The translations under genes were made by a program, and so were the position numbers. Below the pieces are notes generated by a model, which did no database searches, was not told where the DNA came from, and was given only the letters and a program-made list of their open reading frames with translations. A stretch of 64,000 bases of DNA from Echinarachnius parma (lineage: Eukaryota > Echinodermata > Echinoidea > Clypeasteroida > Echinarachniidae), in NCBI GenBank assembly GCA_037951105.1, contig JBAMJV010007201.1, positions 1-64,000 on the forward strand. The letters run 5' to 3'. Positions 33,501 through 37,303 of this stretch are shown piece after piece (positions within the stretch are counted from its first letter, which is position 1; the number at the start of each line of letters is the position of its first letter).

Positions 33501-34532
33501 ATGAGGCAATAATATTTTGTTTCACTTTTTCATGCAATTTCAAATCAATCGTGATTTCTGAGGTTCGACATTTTGCGACTTTTGGCTCCCCTGCGGATGG
33601 CGAGACACATATCGTGATGAGTCTTTAACTCTTTGCGTGGTGGCCCCCTTTATAAACAATGCAATTAATCACCGAAACTCACGGAACCAACAGGGCCAAT
33701 GGCGTCGTAGGCGCCAATTCTATTCCCGCGTAAGTTTGGAGACAATAGAAGCACAGTAGAGGCGTGCATTCTAGACAATAGACTAGTCTTCGTCTGAAGA
33801 CCCATTAACAATTAATATAATATCGTGATGGGTTTTCAAATTATAACATTTGTCTGGAAACCAATTTTTCTGAACTTATTGGTGGAATGGACTACTAAAA
33901 CTATTACATTTCATTTATAAGAATATTATTTTGGGGTGTTGGCTCCCTTTAACCATAACCCTATCCCAAACTTCTACTGAAACAATTACTGTTTGTATCT
34001 TTTTCTGTTCCCATTTTATATATATATCTGAAGATTTTATTTCTTAGTTGATGCTAAGAATAATGAATGTAGTAGAAGTTGAATAGTAAATCTAATAGTA
34101 ACCAAGATGAATTTTGGATCTTTATTAAGGCTTTCACCACAAATGCATAGACGCGATATACACGATTAGTGGTAGATATCAGACAACAAATTTCTTTGAG
34201 GGTTGCTCAGTATTTATGCATTTTTTGATAATTTTGTTTTGGAGACGTTATTTATATGACATTTAGAATTTTCGGTATACATTGCATGAGATTTCATGAG
34301 ATTTAGTTGATGACTAGCACATGAACTCAAGATTACCTTTGACTTATATGAATGTATGTGTATTAATCTTGCTTTACTCTAATTTACCTTTGACGTATAT
34401 GAATGTATGTGTATTAATCTTGCTTTACTCTAATTTGTCTTGTCTACTCATCAGAAGTATGATACGTGCCTGGATCCAAGAGTCTCCATAGAGTTCTGCA
34501 TCTGCAAACAGTTTCCTCCCGGAACACCTTGA
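3563..34532 (+). CDS. DUF229 (sulfatase-like) type II membrane protein, 17 exons
   Basis: Coding exons: 3563-4040, 5395-5632, 6381-6572, 7923-8007, 8593-8725, 10307-10396, 10535-10583, 11964-12078, 13666-13734, 15209-15345, 23648-23735, 25320-25487, 27497-27612, 28302-28362, 29405-29488, 30262-30465, 34455-34532. All introns are GT-AG and every junction keeps phase; the sum is 2385 nt (794 codons plus stop). Residues about 13-31 form a signal anchor, followed by a Ser/Asn/Gly-rich stalk with N-glycosylation sequons. Exon 5 carries NVDSLSR and exon 12 GDHGRR, hallmarks of DUF229, whose fold belongs to the alkaline phosphatase/sulfatase superfamily. A lumenal or extracellular hydrolase- or transferase-like role is inference; no substrate is known to me. 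Oddities: an in-frame TGA at codon 388 (10342-10344) and several exon-edge tandem arrays. The start at 3563 is chosen because it precedes the only hydrophobic anchor in frame. The gene could be a pseudogene or a nonsense allele. Confidence 0.85.
4210..4525. repeat. Minisatellite, 30-32 bp unit, intron 1
   Basis: About ten units of CACCAATGCTATAATGCTAT followed by TGGATGATKGTG, with small indels. Confidence 0.9.
4539..5168. mobile_element. 630 bp hAT MITE, near-perfect foldback
   Basis: Ends TAGTGCTGTAAC / GTTACAGCACTA and perfect 8 bp target duplications GTCTGAAT (4531-4538, 5169-5176) identify hAT. Almost the whole element folds back on a centre near 4858, for example the CACATGGGACTAAGCTCAGA arm and its complement. 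Confidence 0.9.
5395..5632 (+). CDS. DUF229 gene exon 2
   Basis: The acceptor is a pyrimidine-rich tract ending TTTTATCAG. The exon encodes a segment starting TNPLLQERAAL and including the cysteine-bearing stretch HHYDWECRHSHTF. It ends AACAG|GTTGGT in phase 2; exon 3 supplies the A of the Arg codon. The last bases of the exon and the donor are copied about ten times in the downstream minisatellite. Confidence 0.75.
5618..6180 (+). repeat. Minisatellite copying the exon 2 end and splice donor
   Basis: About ten 49-55 bp units, each with CATTTCAGACATAACAG|GTTAGTTGGTTGAAGATCTC-type sequence. The first unit is the true exon 2 end plus donor (CAGGCATAACAG|GTTGGT). So every unit carries an acceptor-like TTTCAG and a donor-like AG|GTTAGT. 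Confidence 0.9.
6381..6572 (+). CDS. DUF229 gene exon 3
   Basis: The acceptor is CTTTGTAG. The exon encodes LRIDCPGDLRVDWYFEREGG and then a beta-rich segment with the motif VMCRVKTDNG. I use the donor GG|GTATGA at 6573, because it joins exon 4 in frame. The alternative G|GTACCT at 6590 would break the frame with the exon 4 acceptor used here. Confidence 0.7.
6803..7085 (+). mobile_element. tRNA-derived SINE
   Basis: The head has an A-box-like TGGCAAGATTGGTAGAGC and a B box GTTCGAACCC (6858-6867). The body includes ATAAATGGGTAC and GCTCCCCAGGGAG and ends with GGTAATAATAATGCGCTTA. Same family as 48681-49023. Confidence 0.85.
7096..7622. mobile_element. TTAA-type MITE, family A
   Basis: Ends AGGGGTAGTTTAGTTTTGGTA and its exact complement, flanked by TTAA on both sides. 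TTAA targets and ends starting with AGG suggest Kolobok rather than piggyBac; that is inference. Other copies: 52366-52902, 56895-57429, part of 39263-39918. Confidence 0.88.
7923..8007 (+). CDS. DUF229 gene exon 4
   Basis: Short exon after the acceptor CTAACAG. It encodes a segment with NYRTQFIPNIAAVKKQRK, the linker that precedes the sulfatase-like core in this family. The donor is TTG|GTGAGT, phase 0. Confidence 0.7.
8593..8725 (+). CDS. DUF229 gene exon 5: VDSLSR motif
   Basis: The acceptor is TTTTCTTAG. The exon encodes LSILAINVDSLSRAQFHR and then LPKTTQLLTKLFHA. The NVDSLSR stretch (Asp349, Ser350 of the model) sits where alkaline phosphatase/sulfatase-fold proteins carry the first metal-binding Asp and the nucleophile; that catalytic assignment is from family knowledge. 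The donor is GCAA|GTAAG, phase 1. Confidence 0.85.
8859..9577. mobile_element. TA-flanked mariner/Tigger-like element with GTATAAGACGCACC ends
   Basis: Inverted ends CCATAAAACTCTGTGTATAA... and the complement of GGGTGCGTCTTATACACGGA, flanked by TA. Inside there are further inverted segments (GGGCATGACAAGAG / TTGGCATGCCC) and an AAATAAAA tract. No transposase remains. Confidence 0.75.
9640..9862. repeat. Cryptic self-complementary CCATAGAAACCC / GGGTTTCTATGG block
   Basis: About 220 bp made of shuffled short words (CCATAGAAACC, CTATGGGTTTC, CCAATGGG) in both orientations. Contains GAATTTCAACCTGGG, like the end of the 16239-16458 insert, so both may belong to one family. Confidence 0.55.
9863..10306. 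other. Intron 5 remainder with AATAAT/SINE-tail fragment
   Basis: Starts with an AAT microsatellite and CATTTATAAAGCACTTAATA, which resembles the tail of the SINEs in reverse. The rest up to exon 6 shows no structure beyond the branch/pyrimidine tract. Confidence 0.4.
10307..10396 (+). CDS. DUF229 gene exon 6, with in-frame TGA
   Basis: The acceptor is TTCTCCCTTAG and the donor G|GTGAG; both phases fit the neighbours. It encodes SSHQAFLFN, then TGA (10342-10344), then LNAIGGMTAMNLTPLYA, which is typical DUF229 sequence (NLTPL block). Conservation on both sides of the TGA in one frame shows that the frame is right and the stop is a point change, perhaps CGA to TGA. The next bases are CTC, giving UGA-CUC, close to but not the same as the UGA-CUA readthrough context. 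Confidence 0.8.
10535..10583 (+). CDS. DUF229 gene exon 7
   Basis: A 49 nt exon with the acceptor TATTTTTCAG and the donor AGCAG|GTAAGG. It encodes GIFFSKDDEDERVRLS, the acidic loop after the NLTPL block, and ends in phase 2. The frame is kept only if it joins exon 8 at 11964. Confidence 0.8.
10618..10837. mobile_element. 220 bp MITE with CTATAGAGTACCGAAGT ends
   Basis: Inverted ends CTATAGAGTACCG / CGGTACTCTATAG and subterminal TTCTAAACAA / TTGTTTAGAA. A related degraded copy lies at about 44361-44520. Confidence 0.8.
10865..10989. mobile_element. Small MITE with CCCGTTGCAGAAAG ends
   Basis: GGGCCCCGTTGCAGAAAGAG at one end and CTTTCTGCAACGGGACC at the other. Related copies sit inside both arms of the large foldback (46805-46912, 47668-47773). 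Confidence 0.8.
11040..11935. repeat. Minisatellite, 43-47 bp unit, intron 7
   Basis: About 20 units with TTAGTTCAGATACGCTAGCA and CTGTTAAATATATATGCACA. The array stops 28 bp before the exon 8 acceptor. Each unit includes TTCAG|ATACAC-like sequence, resembling the exon 8 start TATAG|ATACACG. Confidence 0.9.
11964..12078 (+). CDS. DUF229 gene exon 8
   Basis: The acceptor is TTGTCTATAG and the donor TCA|GTAAGC. The exon encodes YTKPIQERIWDYANEHGYLT and ends with a segment containing GLFGTRTICS. The GY-T stretch corresponds to the family's region around the second metal-binding Asp; here the sequence reads SHAMDTSN. Confidence 0.8.
12194..12301. repeat. Inverted repeat around GAGGCCGCAGGCCG
   Basis: Arms TAGACAACGATACATTTTTA... 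and the near complement ending GTAGAGGTGTCTA, centred near 12247. Probably one end of the mobile remnant that carries the recombinase fragment next to it. Confidence 0.65.
12538..12825 (-). pseudogene. Crypton-like (DUF3504) tyrosine recombinase remnant
   Basis: The minus-strand ORF starts MATSEETNRFPTISEDDLGQ and runs through LIDNMDLKKTKVVIAYSF and DFDILMEL-like sequence to a TAA (12631-12633). The same frame then continues FLRSFYAAPRCARATGG and SYYAKRSAVTTFR. The order L-I-(D)-K-K-T...Y...L..FL.SFYA...GG.YYAK matches the N-terminal part of Crypton-derived DUF3504 proteins. The catalytic recombinase domain is absent. One nonsense codon and the truncation make it non-functional. Confidence 0.6.
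13222..13628. mobile_element. TTAA-type MITE, family D
   Basis: Ends TTAAAGGGTACCA / TGGTCCCCTTTAA with TTAA target duplications. Internal CCATTCCATCAACAAGTTCA and TTGTCTCCAAACGTACGCG blocks recur in other copies (14324-14731, 30608-31760, 33621-33948, fragment 25509-25635). It ends 33 bp before exon 9. Confidence 0.85.
13666..13734 (+). CDS. DUF229 gene exon 9, sandwiched by MITEs
   Basis: A 23-codon exon with the acceptor TTTGGTTGCAG. It encodes TCNHLPGELPHWDHGWGSRE, and the donor is GAG|GTGGGC, phase 0. A TTAA-type MITE ends 33 bp upstream (after its TTAA) and another starts 16 bp downstream, so the local splice signals are almost all that remains of the original introns. Confidence 0.7.
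13751..14319. mobile_element. TTAA-type MITE, family B
   Basis: Ends AGGGATAGTTGATTTTGG and its near complement, TTAA flanks (13747-13750, 14320-14323). Related to family A in the terminal AGAGGGCGCT block. It begins 16 bp after exon 9 and shares its distal TTAA with the next D element. Confidence 0.83.
14324..14731. mobile_element. TTAA-type MITE, family D, second copy
   Basis: AGGGAACCAACATCCC...TGTTGGTCCCCT between TTAA sites; shares TTAA with family B copy at its left. Confidence 0.85.
15209..15345 (+). CDS. DUF229 gene exon 10
   Basis: The acceptor is TGTCGTTAG. It encodes a segment that begins VEPGVLSGLCDGDTMVHEHI and ends KWAAFDLNAKHR, with the donor CACAG|GTATGT in phase 2. It matches the DUF229 region containing conserved Cys and the WaafDl-type block. 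The following 8.3 kb intron contains the minisatellite and the LTR retrotransposon. Confidence 0.8.
15475..15790 (-). mobile_element. Possible retroelement 3' end with (GAA)n tail
   Basis: A CTT microsatellite (15483-15511) starts the block and on the minus strand would be a 3' (GAA)n tail. The adjoining sequence has GC-richer, gene-like composition but no recognisable protein. Tentative. Confidence 0.3.
15985..17055. repeat. 50 bp minisatellite, left part, split by the LTR element
   Basis: Unit AAAGGTCCTTTTCTGGAGAG followed by GTGAGATCTGTTGTAAAAAC and CCTGTGTGAC, about 17 copies, very homogeneous. Interrupted by an insert at 16239-16458. It continues at 22435-23176 beyond the retrotransposon. 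The long minus-strand ORFs through it are repeat artefacts, since 50 bp shifts the frame every unit. Confidence 0.95.
16239..16458. mobile_element. 220 bp insert in the minisatellite, CCAATTGAAAT-rich
   Basis: Breaks one minisatellite unit (...GTGACAAA | CCAGGGTGAAAATCCC ... GGAATTTCGTCCTGG(G) | AAAGGACC...). Ends are imperfect inverted repeats (CCAGG-GAAA-TCC). The interior is shuffled ACCAATTG / CCATTG / CAATGGGTACC words. AAA on both sides may be a 3 bp target duplication. Confidence 0.65.
17056..17192 (-). repeat. 3' LTR of the gypsy element
   Basis: 137 bp, begins TGTTATGTATTC and ends CATATGTTACA on the plus strand (TG...CA ends). Identical to 22298-22434. Short for a gypsy LTR. Confidence 0.93.
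17672..17886 (-). repeat. 69 bp direct repeat in the retrotransposon 3' region
   Basis: The unit beginning AAATACAACAAACTATGAGG occurs at about 17672-17740 and 17818-17886, separated by 77 bp of A-rich sequence. It lies between the gag-pol stop and the 3' LTR; function unknown. Confidence 0.8.
18035..22066 (-). CDS. gag-pol: Ty3/gypsy gag-pol polyprotein, intact single ORF
   Basis: A 1343-codon ORF without stops. Order: gag (1 to about 230), a zinc-knuckle region with CX2C and CX2CX4HX4C (about 236-270), aspartic protease with DTGA (about 329), reverse transcriptase with the VMDD variant of the YxDD box (about 594), RNase H (CDASS about 743), and integrase with the HHCC zinc finger (about 955-990) and D, D, E catalytic residues in the GSDLF, TDNGPQY and NGEAERA blocks (about 1016, 1071, 1103). 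A basic C-terminal domain and a Pro/Gln-rich tail follow. The RT-RNase H-integrase order identifies Ty3/gypsy. It lies antisense to the DUF229 gene inside its intron 10. Gag and pol are in one frame, so no frameshift is needed. I see no envelope gene. Confidence 0.95.
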   Translation of the reverse strand: MSVSFEMASDKPVMNWAVPDLLKEWRRFRQHCQFTFKGPLAGKTELEKVNYLMTYIGDKGREIYQTFDWLPARQEGGVDIPPEEETLEGVYTKYETYVKPKRNQIRATVNFHRRRQQDGEKFDNFVTDLKLLVKDCDYVEDDRMLRDAIVLRSAHSSVREKCLEEGDTLTLHKAIQIGQNFELAQDSIKVIQEGEAAHAVRHKQSQRNKNGPASKPPPSRPQKFNREPTKKNYTKGQLCSRCGYDKTHPKCPAIGQTCHICRKENHFASVCRAKQAAYMVERDEDSTDESDLELDEYAAEIKAIDPQDGSQNEWYESINVMGSTVRAQIDTGAAKSIMPYHIFKKLDCKGKLQGTRSKFSSYSSHDLEVVGSAILPTQYKDICIDIRYYIVEAKNKSVLLSGEASTQLELISRLYSIDEYPELKLLTGCLPGTYSIKIDPTAKPVVHAPRRQPKALAKKVLQKLDEMEKDGHITKVKEPTDWVNSMVTVIKGDKIRICLDPKDLNRAVRREHYRIPTVEEVVADMPGATVFSVIDAKSGFLQIKIDYESSLLTTFNTPVGRYRWLRLPFGIKCAPEVFQRIMDEMLSDIEGARAVMDDILIAGKDVKTHNEILDKVVRRATEWNLKLNFDKCQIRKQRVKYVGHLITDKGLAPDPDKIRAVEEMPRPESKEAVKRFLGFVQYLAKFIDNLSEVDEPLRELTKKDVAFHWNQRQEKSFQRLKKICTEAPVLAFYDGDKELTIQCDASSYAVGGVLLQEGQPIAYTSRAMTPTETRYAQIEKEMLAILHSCKKFHHYILGRNVVVHTDHKPLQSIFNKPLLAAPLRLQTMMLRLYAYSLDVQYKPGKDIPMGDALSRANLPDMEPETPPLLVNMVDHIAVSSERYGEFQQCTANELHELRLMIQKGWPDTKQETPHAIREFWSVRDELAVVDGVIYKGMRIVVPPSMRSNMLAQIHASHLGIVKCKQRARESLYWPGMNQHIERLVQDCTECSTYQNKQPAEPMKAANIPDLPWVEVGSDLFEWNGEAYILTVDYFSKFIEVDHLKSTTSTAIIEKLKSQFARHGIPMKLRTDNGPQYSSQEFKKFCTSYQIEHVTSSPRYPQSNGEAERAVQTVKRLWRKCDDKQLALLDYRTSPLASCNQSPAQLLMGRRPRNLLPTSRLVLQPQGNSPNVKQGMERAKRRGEFYYNAKAGRSTDLPPLHPGDPVRIAPFPGSRQWLPGTIVKHHGMPKSYVVEHAGKQYRRNRRDLRRATEAANKPHRQPQRGNGSSLPSAWMRELTMPVPVSTKKPERQPTPQAPRLPDTASGQPPQQPDNPPSAQASAPSDYHTRSGRISKAPSRLIQEQ
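22298..22434 (-). repeat. 5' LTR of the gypsy element
   Basis: Identical by eye to 17056-17192. It should contain the element promoter on the minus strand. Confidence 0.93.
22435..23176. repeat. 50 bp minisatellite, right part
   Basis: About 15 further units of the same repeat as 15985-17055. The first bases TGCGT are the target duplication of the LTR element. Confidence 0.95.
23177..23647. other. Intron 10 end with poly-C tract
   Basis: Contains short repeats of ATATGACNTGCC/TTTGCCTGAATATGA (23290-23450) and a 27-base C run (23485-23510), then the exon 11 acceptor. No gene seen. Confidence 0.5.
23648..23735 (+). CDS. DUF229 gene exon 11
   Basis: The acceptor is CTTTCCCAG. It encodes HLTESANQVDALLAHTLQTL then TESLPNLAI, an amphipathic helix-like segment that precedes the DHG strand in this family. 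The donor is ATT|GTGAGT, phase 0. Confidence 0.8.
23891..24334. mobile_element. TTAA-type MITE with AGGAACTACAG ends
   Basis: TTAA at 23887-23890 and 24335-24338, ends AGGAACTACAG / CTTTAGGTCCT. A further Kolobok-like family, distinct from A, B, D and E. Confidence 0.7.
24355..25130. repeat. Degenerate ~115 bp tandem repeat with GGTCAAGGTCACAGG
   Basis: About five diverged units with ATCTCAAGAACTG, TTTCAATCAAACTTGGTACC and GGGGGTCATGAGGTCAAAGG. Bounded by GCCTCCGTCAACGAAGTGGC (24346) and GACTGCACACAGTCGAAGAT (25100). Sequences of this kind are dispersed in marine invertebrate genomes in my experience. Confidence 0.75.
25320..25487 (+). CDS. DUF229 gene exon 12: DHG metal-binding motif
   Basis: The acceptor is TAATTCCAG. 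It encodes FLFGDHGRRYHRDAPKH, then the segment MEVMLPFLAIVLPRHIF and LLINSQRYA. The GDHGRR block is the most diagnostic DUF229/sulfatase-fold motif in the window (metal-binding Asp and His by family knowledge). The donor is GCC|GTGAGT, phase 0. Confidence 0.9.
25509..25635. mobile_element. Family D MITE fragment, 20 bp after exon 12
   Basis: AAAGGGGACTGCAATGCAAAG...ATGTCCAACACTTTGCAAAG matches one end of family D in reverse orientation; the other half is missing. Confidence 0.65.
25663..27560 (+). repeat. Array of about 20 copies of the exon 13 acceptor and 5' coding end
   Basis: Units of 96 or 100 bp. Each has a pyrimidine tract plus CTCTAG or CTTTAG, then GTCCACTATGATGTGCATCA, the rest of the first 60 coding bases ending CTGGATCAG, and GTCAAAGG. 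Starts are at 25745, 25845, 25941 and so on to 27497; the first copy (25663) is truncated and the last is exon 13. Every copy except the first is an intact potential 3' splice site. CAG|GTCAAA, exactly 60 nt into each unit, is a potential donor. Confidence 0.95.
27497..27612 (+). CDS. DUF229 gene exon 13 (last copy of the acceptor array)
   Basis: Encodes VHYDVHHTMKSLIHYPALDQ followed by VKGHIFDDSYNLITQVIPR, with the donor CCTAG|GTAAGC. This is the only one of about 20 copies that reads through to a unique 3' part and a good donor, so I treat it as the real exon. Any upstream acceptor copy could compete with it. The Y-D-x-H-x-T segment matches the family's tail helix after the catalytic core. 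Confidence 0.8.
28302..28362 (+). CDS. DUF229 gene exon 14
   Basis: The acceptor is GTTTCTCCCAG and the donor ACA|GTAAGT. It encodes ERGCADAKIPPWTCACGGPT, a Cys-rich block (three Cys within 12 residues) that is conserved in DUF229 proteins as an R-x-C-x-D-A-x-I-P-x-W-C-x-C-like pattern. Confidence 0.85.
28432..28798 (+). mobile_element. Dispersed repeat (copy 2) of the 1-497 family
   Basis: CTGTGAAGTGTCAGATATTG ... GAGTTAAGACACTTTA, inverted ends GTGAAGTGTC / GACACTTTAC. Matches the first 500 bp of the window in opposite orientation. Confidence 0.7.
28799..28982. mobile_element. TA-flanked Tigger-like MITE, degraded
   Basis: Right end AATGAGGTTTCACTG|TA resembles the CAGTGGAACCTC end of Tigger-type MITEs; CTCTTTATAACATAACAAG inside. 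Left end CAGGCCTCCCTTTAA next to TA. Confidence 0.55.
29405..29488 (+). CDS. DUF229 gene exon 15
   Basis: The acceptor is CTTGCTACAG. It encodes YLEPHQWTKKHVHYAQLALD and then DINARHSK, with the donor AAG|GTATGA, phase 0. It lies in the C-terminal accessory region of the family. Confidence 0.75.
30262..30465 (+). CDS. DUF229 gene exon 16
   Basis: The acceptor is AATACCTAG. It encodes 68 residues including LDSLETVARIEYDTSHLIAA and FSTVEGPSHWDLRITNKGRI, a predicted beta-sandwich-like tail with one or more sequons near NNSSST. The donor is TCG|GTATGT, phase 0. The next intron (4 kb) is a stack of nested transposons. Confidence 0.8.
30809..31237. mobile_element. 429 bp G-rich-ended element with 5 bp target duplication
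   Basis: ACCCCGGGGTGGGG...CACTC at the left and GAGTGCCCCC...CAGGT at the right, flanked by CTTCT (30804-30808, 31238-31242). Interior shared with 39919-40150 (GGTCCAAGGCTGACTAAAAG, GGGGGTCTATGGAGCGGCAA). Confidence 0.78.
31443..31732 (+). mobile_element. tRNA-derived SINE with 10 bp target duplication
   Basis: The head GAGCATGGTGGCTTAGCGGT and B box GGGTTCGAACCC resemble a tRNA with a CAT anticodon loop. Flanked by TCTTTGCGTG (31433-31442, 31733-31742). Different family from the two GGTGTGGCAAGATTGG SINEs. Confidence 0.85.
31724..31926. repeat. 203 bp duplication, first copy
   Basis: GTCTTTAACTCTTTGCGTGG ... ACAATTAATATAATAT, nearly identical (one mismatch noticed) to 33621-33823. It spans the end of the SINE and two joined pieces of family D. 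Confidence 0.9.
31926..33609. mobile_element. 1.68 kb element with long degenerate inverted ends
   Basis: Left TGTGACCCGTCCTACGTAGA...CCAAAAGTTGACAAAG and the complement of right CAAAATGTCG...ACTTTTGGCTCCCCTGCGG...CGAGACACA are inverted over about 45 bp. TA (or ATAT) is duplicated at 31924-31925 and 33610-33611. No transposase ORF; it contains several G-tract elements (32520-33130). Confidence 0.65.
33621..33823. repeat. 203 bp duplication, second copy
   Basis: Same as 31724-31926. Preceded by ATCGTGATGA and continuing into ATCGTGATGGGTTTTC, the rest of a reversed family D element (to 33948). Best explained as a tandem duplication later split by the 31926-33609 element. Confidence 0.9.
34333..34437. 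repeat. Tandem duplication just before the exon 17 acceptor
   Basis: Two 53-54 bp copies of TACCTTTGACTTATATGAAT...TCTTGCTTTACTCTAATT, directly upstream of the acceptor. Confidence 0.85.
34455..34532 (+). CDS. DUF229 gene exon 17, C-terminus
   Basis: The acceptor is TCTACTCATCAG. It encodes KYDTCLDPRVSIEFCICKQF then PPGTP and a TGA stop. The C-x(n)-F-C-I-C-K tail is a common DUF229 ending (D-x-C-x(n)-FC-x-C). The terminal codons and stop are duplicated 74 bp downstream in the 3' UTR. Confidence 0.85.
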   Translation, partial: KYDTCLDPRVSIEFCICKQFPPGTP

Positions 34533-34640
34533 GCTGAAGATGATGATGATGATGATGATGATGACTTATTGAGATCTGCATCTGCAAACAGTTTCCTCCC
34601 GGAACACCTTGAGCTGAAGATGATGATGATGATGAGGATG
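34491..34640 (+). repeat. Duplicate of the terminal codons and stop of exon 17
   Basis: CTGCATCTGCAAACAGTTTC through ACCTTGAGCTGAAGATGATG occurs twice, 74 bp apart, separated by GAT repeats. The second copy is in the 3' UTR. Confidence 0.9.
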
Positions 34641-34770
34641 AGGATGAGGATGAGGATGAGGATGATGATGATGAAAGTCTACGCAAAGTCGTGATAATGA
34701 TGATGTTGATAACATTGATAGTGATGTTGATGATGACGATGCGAACAGTAATGGTGATGATGATTATAAT
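34538..34770. repeat. GAT/GAGGAT microsatellite in the 3' UTR
   Basis: ATGATGATG and GAGGATGAGGATGAGGATG tracts with interruptions. Confidence 0.9.
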
Positions 34771-34984
34771 CAATCAAGTCTACGCAAAGTCTTTCTGTGC
34801 CAAGTCTACGCCACATCTTTCACATCAAGTCTTTTACATTGCATTCATACAAAATCAAATCACTATGATGTGAAGTTAATATATATTTTTAAATACTTAC
34901 ACCCTCAATTAGTTAAGTTTTTAGGTATCATTTATTGAATGTTTATAAGACCATTTGATTTGACATAATCATTATTTATGAAAA

Positions 34985-35095
34985 AATAAATACTGTGGAG
35001 TGCACGTAACCTCATCAAGCCTTTTTATGGCTTTTAATTGTGCACCCCCTTTCCAATGATACAACATGGGCTTATTACTGCATAGTTTGAATAAA
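34985..35095 (+). terminator. Candidate poly(A) signals of the DUF229 gene
   Basis: AATAAA occurs at about 34985-34990 and again at about 35090-35095, 450-560 bp after the stop codon. Either could end the transcript; the choice between them is not visible here. Confidence 0.35.
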
Positions 35096-36300
35096 TCATA
35101 TTGTAAATCTTGTTCATTTTCTTTAATTTTGTACATTTGTTCAGGGTTATTTTCTTTATTTTTAATAGTGTTTTAAATGGAGATTTATATGTTTAATGTT
35201 AATGCTTATGTAATTTCTTTGTTTGTATTATATATGGATTTTTGAATGCTAGTATTTTTATTTTAAATTGAATAGGAATAAATGCTCAAATGCAATATGC
35301 AAATATACCAAAATAAATGGACAAACCTTTTGTTGTAAAGGCATTACATATTTATTCTTTTTTTATAATATTGAGCCAATATTCAAATTGTTTTTTGTGA
35401 ATCATATACAGTGGAACCTCAATATGACGAGTCGTGATATAACAAAACCCTCTTATGAAAAGGTAATTTGGCTGTTTTACACTGATATAACAAGGTAATG
35501 TTCATGGTCCCAAGATTCTCATTATAATGATGCACTGTAAATTGTTTGTTTAATGTAGAATATTACAACTGTCAAATCACATAGCATACTTGCATACTTG
35601 TAATCCTTTTGCAGTAAAACATTCCATGAATACCAAGGATACTACGTAACATCTAGTTGGTGAATATGAAAAAAAATTGTTTTTTTTAATCTAAACTCTT
35701 TAGTCTAAACTTTTCTTTTTGTTCTGAATCTATATGTTACCGGCTATAGCACAACCCGGCACTTGTCGGTAATTCATGTTTTGAAGAAATGGGCATTTTA
35801 AAGTTGCGCGGACAAGACATATAGAGGGCCGGGGAAAAATTACTCAGCCGCCCCATGACAGTCAACTAGACTAGAACGAACGTGCTGCTAAAAGGGGATA
35901 CCATTAGTTTGTACAGACGGCGCGTCTTGTGCGTAGCGCGCGCGTAATATGACTAGCGTCATCTATTTGCCTTGTCCGCACCACAATGTGTGTAAAAGAC
36001 CTATGATTGTAAAATTAAAACAATCATATCTTTGCCAATTATTGATCAATTAGTTAGAACAAAGCATCAAATAAAAGCTTATTACCGGAAGTTGTTCTGT
36101 TTTAGAATTGTACATGTATTTTTTTTAAATAAATCTATTTGACTATTAGATGTGACTATTACGTTTGTGTCTTTTGACTTGTACTGTTAGATTCAGCTAC
36201 ACACAAACACACCCACACCTTAAAATAAAAAGAGACTACATTTCATATTTTCTTTACATGCTTTTAGTAATATTGATATGATACATATCGCAGTCATATT
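35096..36300. other. Intergenic sequence between the two convergent genes, part 1
   Basis: AT-rich, with one Tigger-like MITE (35409-35537). From 35750 to 35960 there is a GC-richer block (GCGCGTCTTGTGCGTAGCGC). No exon with family resemblance found. Confidence 0.45.
35409..35537. mobile_element. TA-flanked MITE with CAGTGGAACCTC ends
   Basis: CAGTGGAACCTCAATATGACGA ... CATTATAATGATGCACTG between TA dinucleotides (35407-35408, 35538-35539). Typical Tigger/mariner-like non-autonomous end. Confidence 0.75.
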
Positions 36301-37301
36301 ACAAATACACACATGGGCACACATTTTTCCAGTGCCCCCCCCCCCCCCGAGGTCTTTTGCCTAAACAAATGTGCTCACTTATAACACTTGTTTGAAGTCT
36401 TGACATTGTACATTTGCACATTAATATACCTATATTAGGTGAGCTACCTGGTAATGTTTTGAGCATTTTGAAAGAAGCTTGTCCCATAACCGAGATACAA
36501 TAACATAGAACTACATCTGTAATGCTCGCGGTCTTCAGGACATTGCACTCCATGGAATAGTATACAACAAACTAATGGGTTTTCTTTTTTTAACCCTTTC
36601 ACTTTGAGATTCTGAAATCCCCCTAGACTTTGTAAACAGCCCACCTAGTTCCTGTAAGCAATGGTAAGCAATGGGTAATAGTCTATGTAAAACTTGGTAG
36701 TATAGAAATTAGTATATTACTGTTTAATTTAAACACATTGGTAAGTTGTTTTTCATTAAAGTCAGAATAAGTGAAAATCACTTGAATTTTTAAATGAAAT
36801 TGCTTGTAAATGAACACAACTTCATTAATTTTGCAGCAATTTTGCATAAAAGACGCTTAATTGCAAATTGTTTATTTTGCCCATGCAAAAATAAAAGTTT
36901 GTAAATTGTAAATGAAACAACCTAGATGAGCTAACAAGTACAATAAATAGTTATGGATTTGATTGAAAAACAATAAAACACCCACTGATTTGATGGTGCT
37001 GACTGGTAAAAATTTTCAGCCAATATTATCCGCACTGAGTAATTTGTCAATTGAATTCAACTATGGAAGGTCTAAAGTCAGAAAGTTCCGAGAACCAAAA
37101 TTGACATTTCCCATAGGCACAATGAATTTGTTTCAGTTTACACACAATGATTCACAAAGCAATACTCAATTTAACAACACTTATTTGCAAATCTCGGTTT
37201 CAGTTGATGTTGCAGGTGATAACACTTATGACATCTCAGCCCACAAATTCGCTGAGATCATTTCTGGTTACAAAATCTCTTGATAAGCAGCAGTTTACAA
37301 C
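36301..37301. other. Intergenic sequence, part 2
   Basis: Nothing beyond a poly-C tract (36337-36349) and short ORFs without recognisable relatives. Confidence 0.4.
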
Positions 37302-37303
37302 TA

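Noticed and set aside
36963-37283. 106-codon ORF
   Set aside because: No family resemblance, AT-rich, no splice or promoter context; runs toward a MITE.
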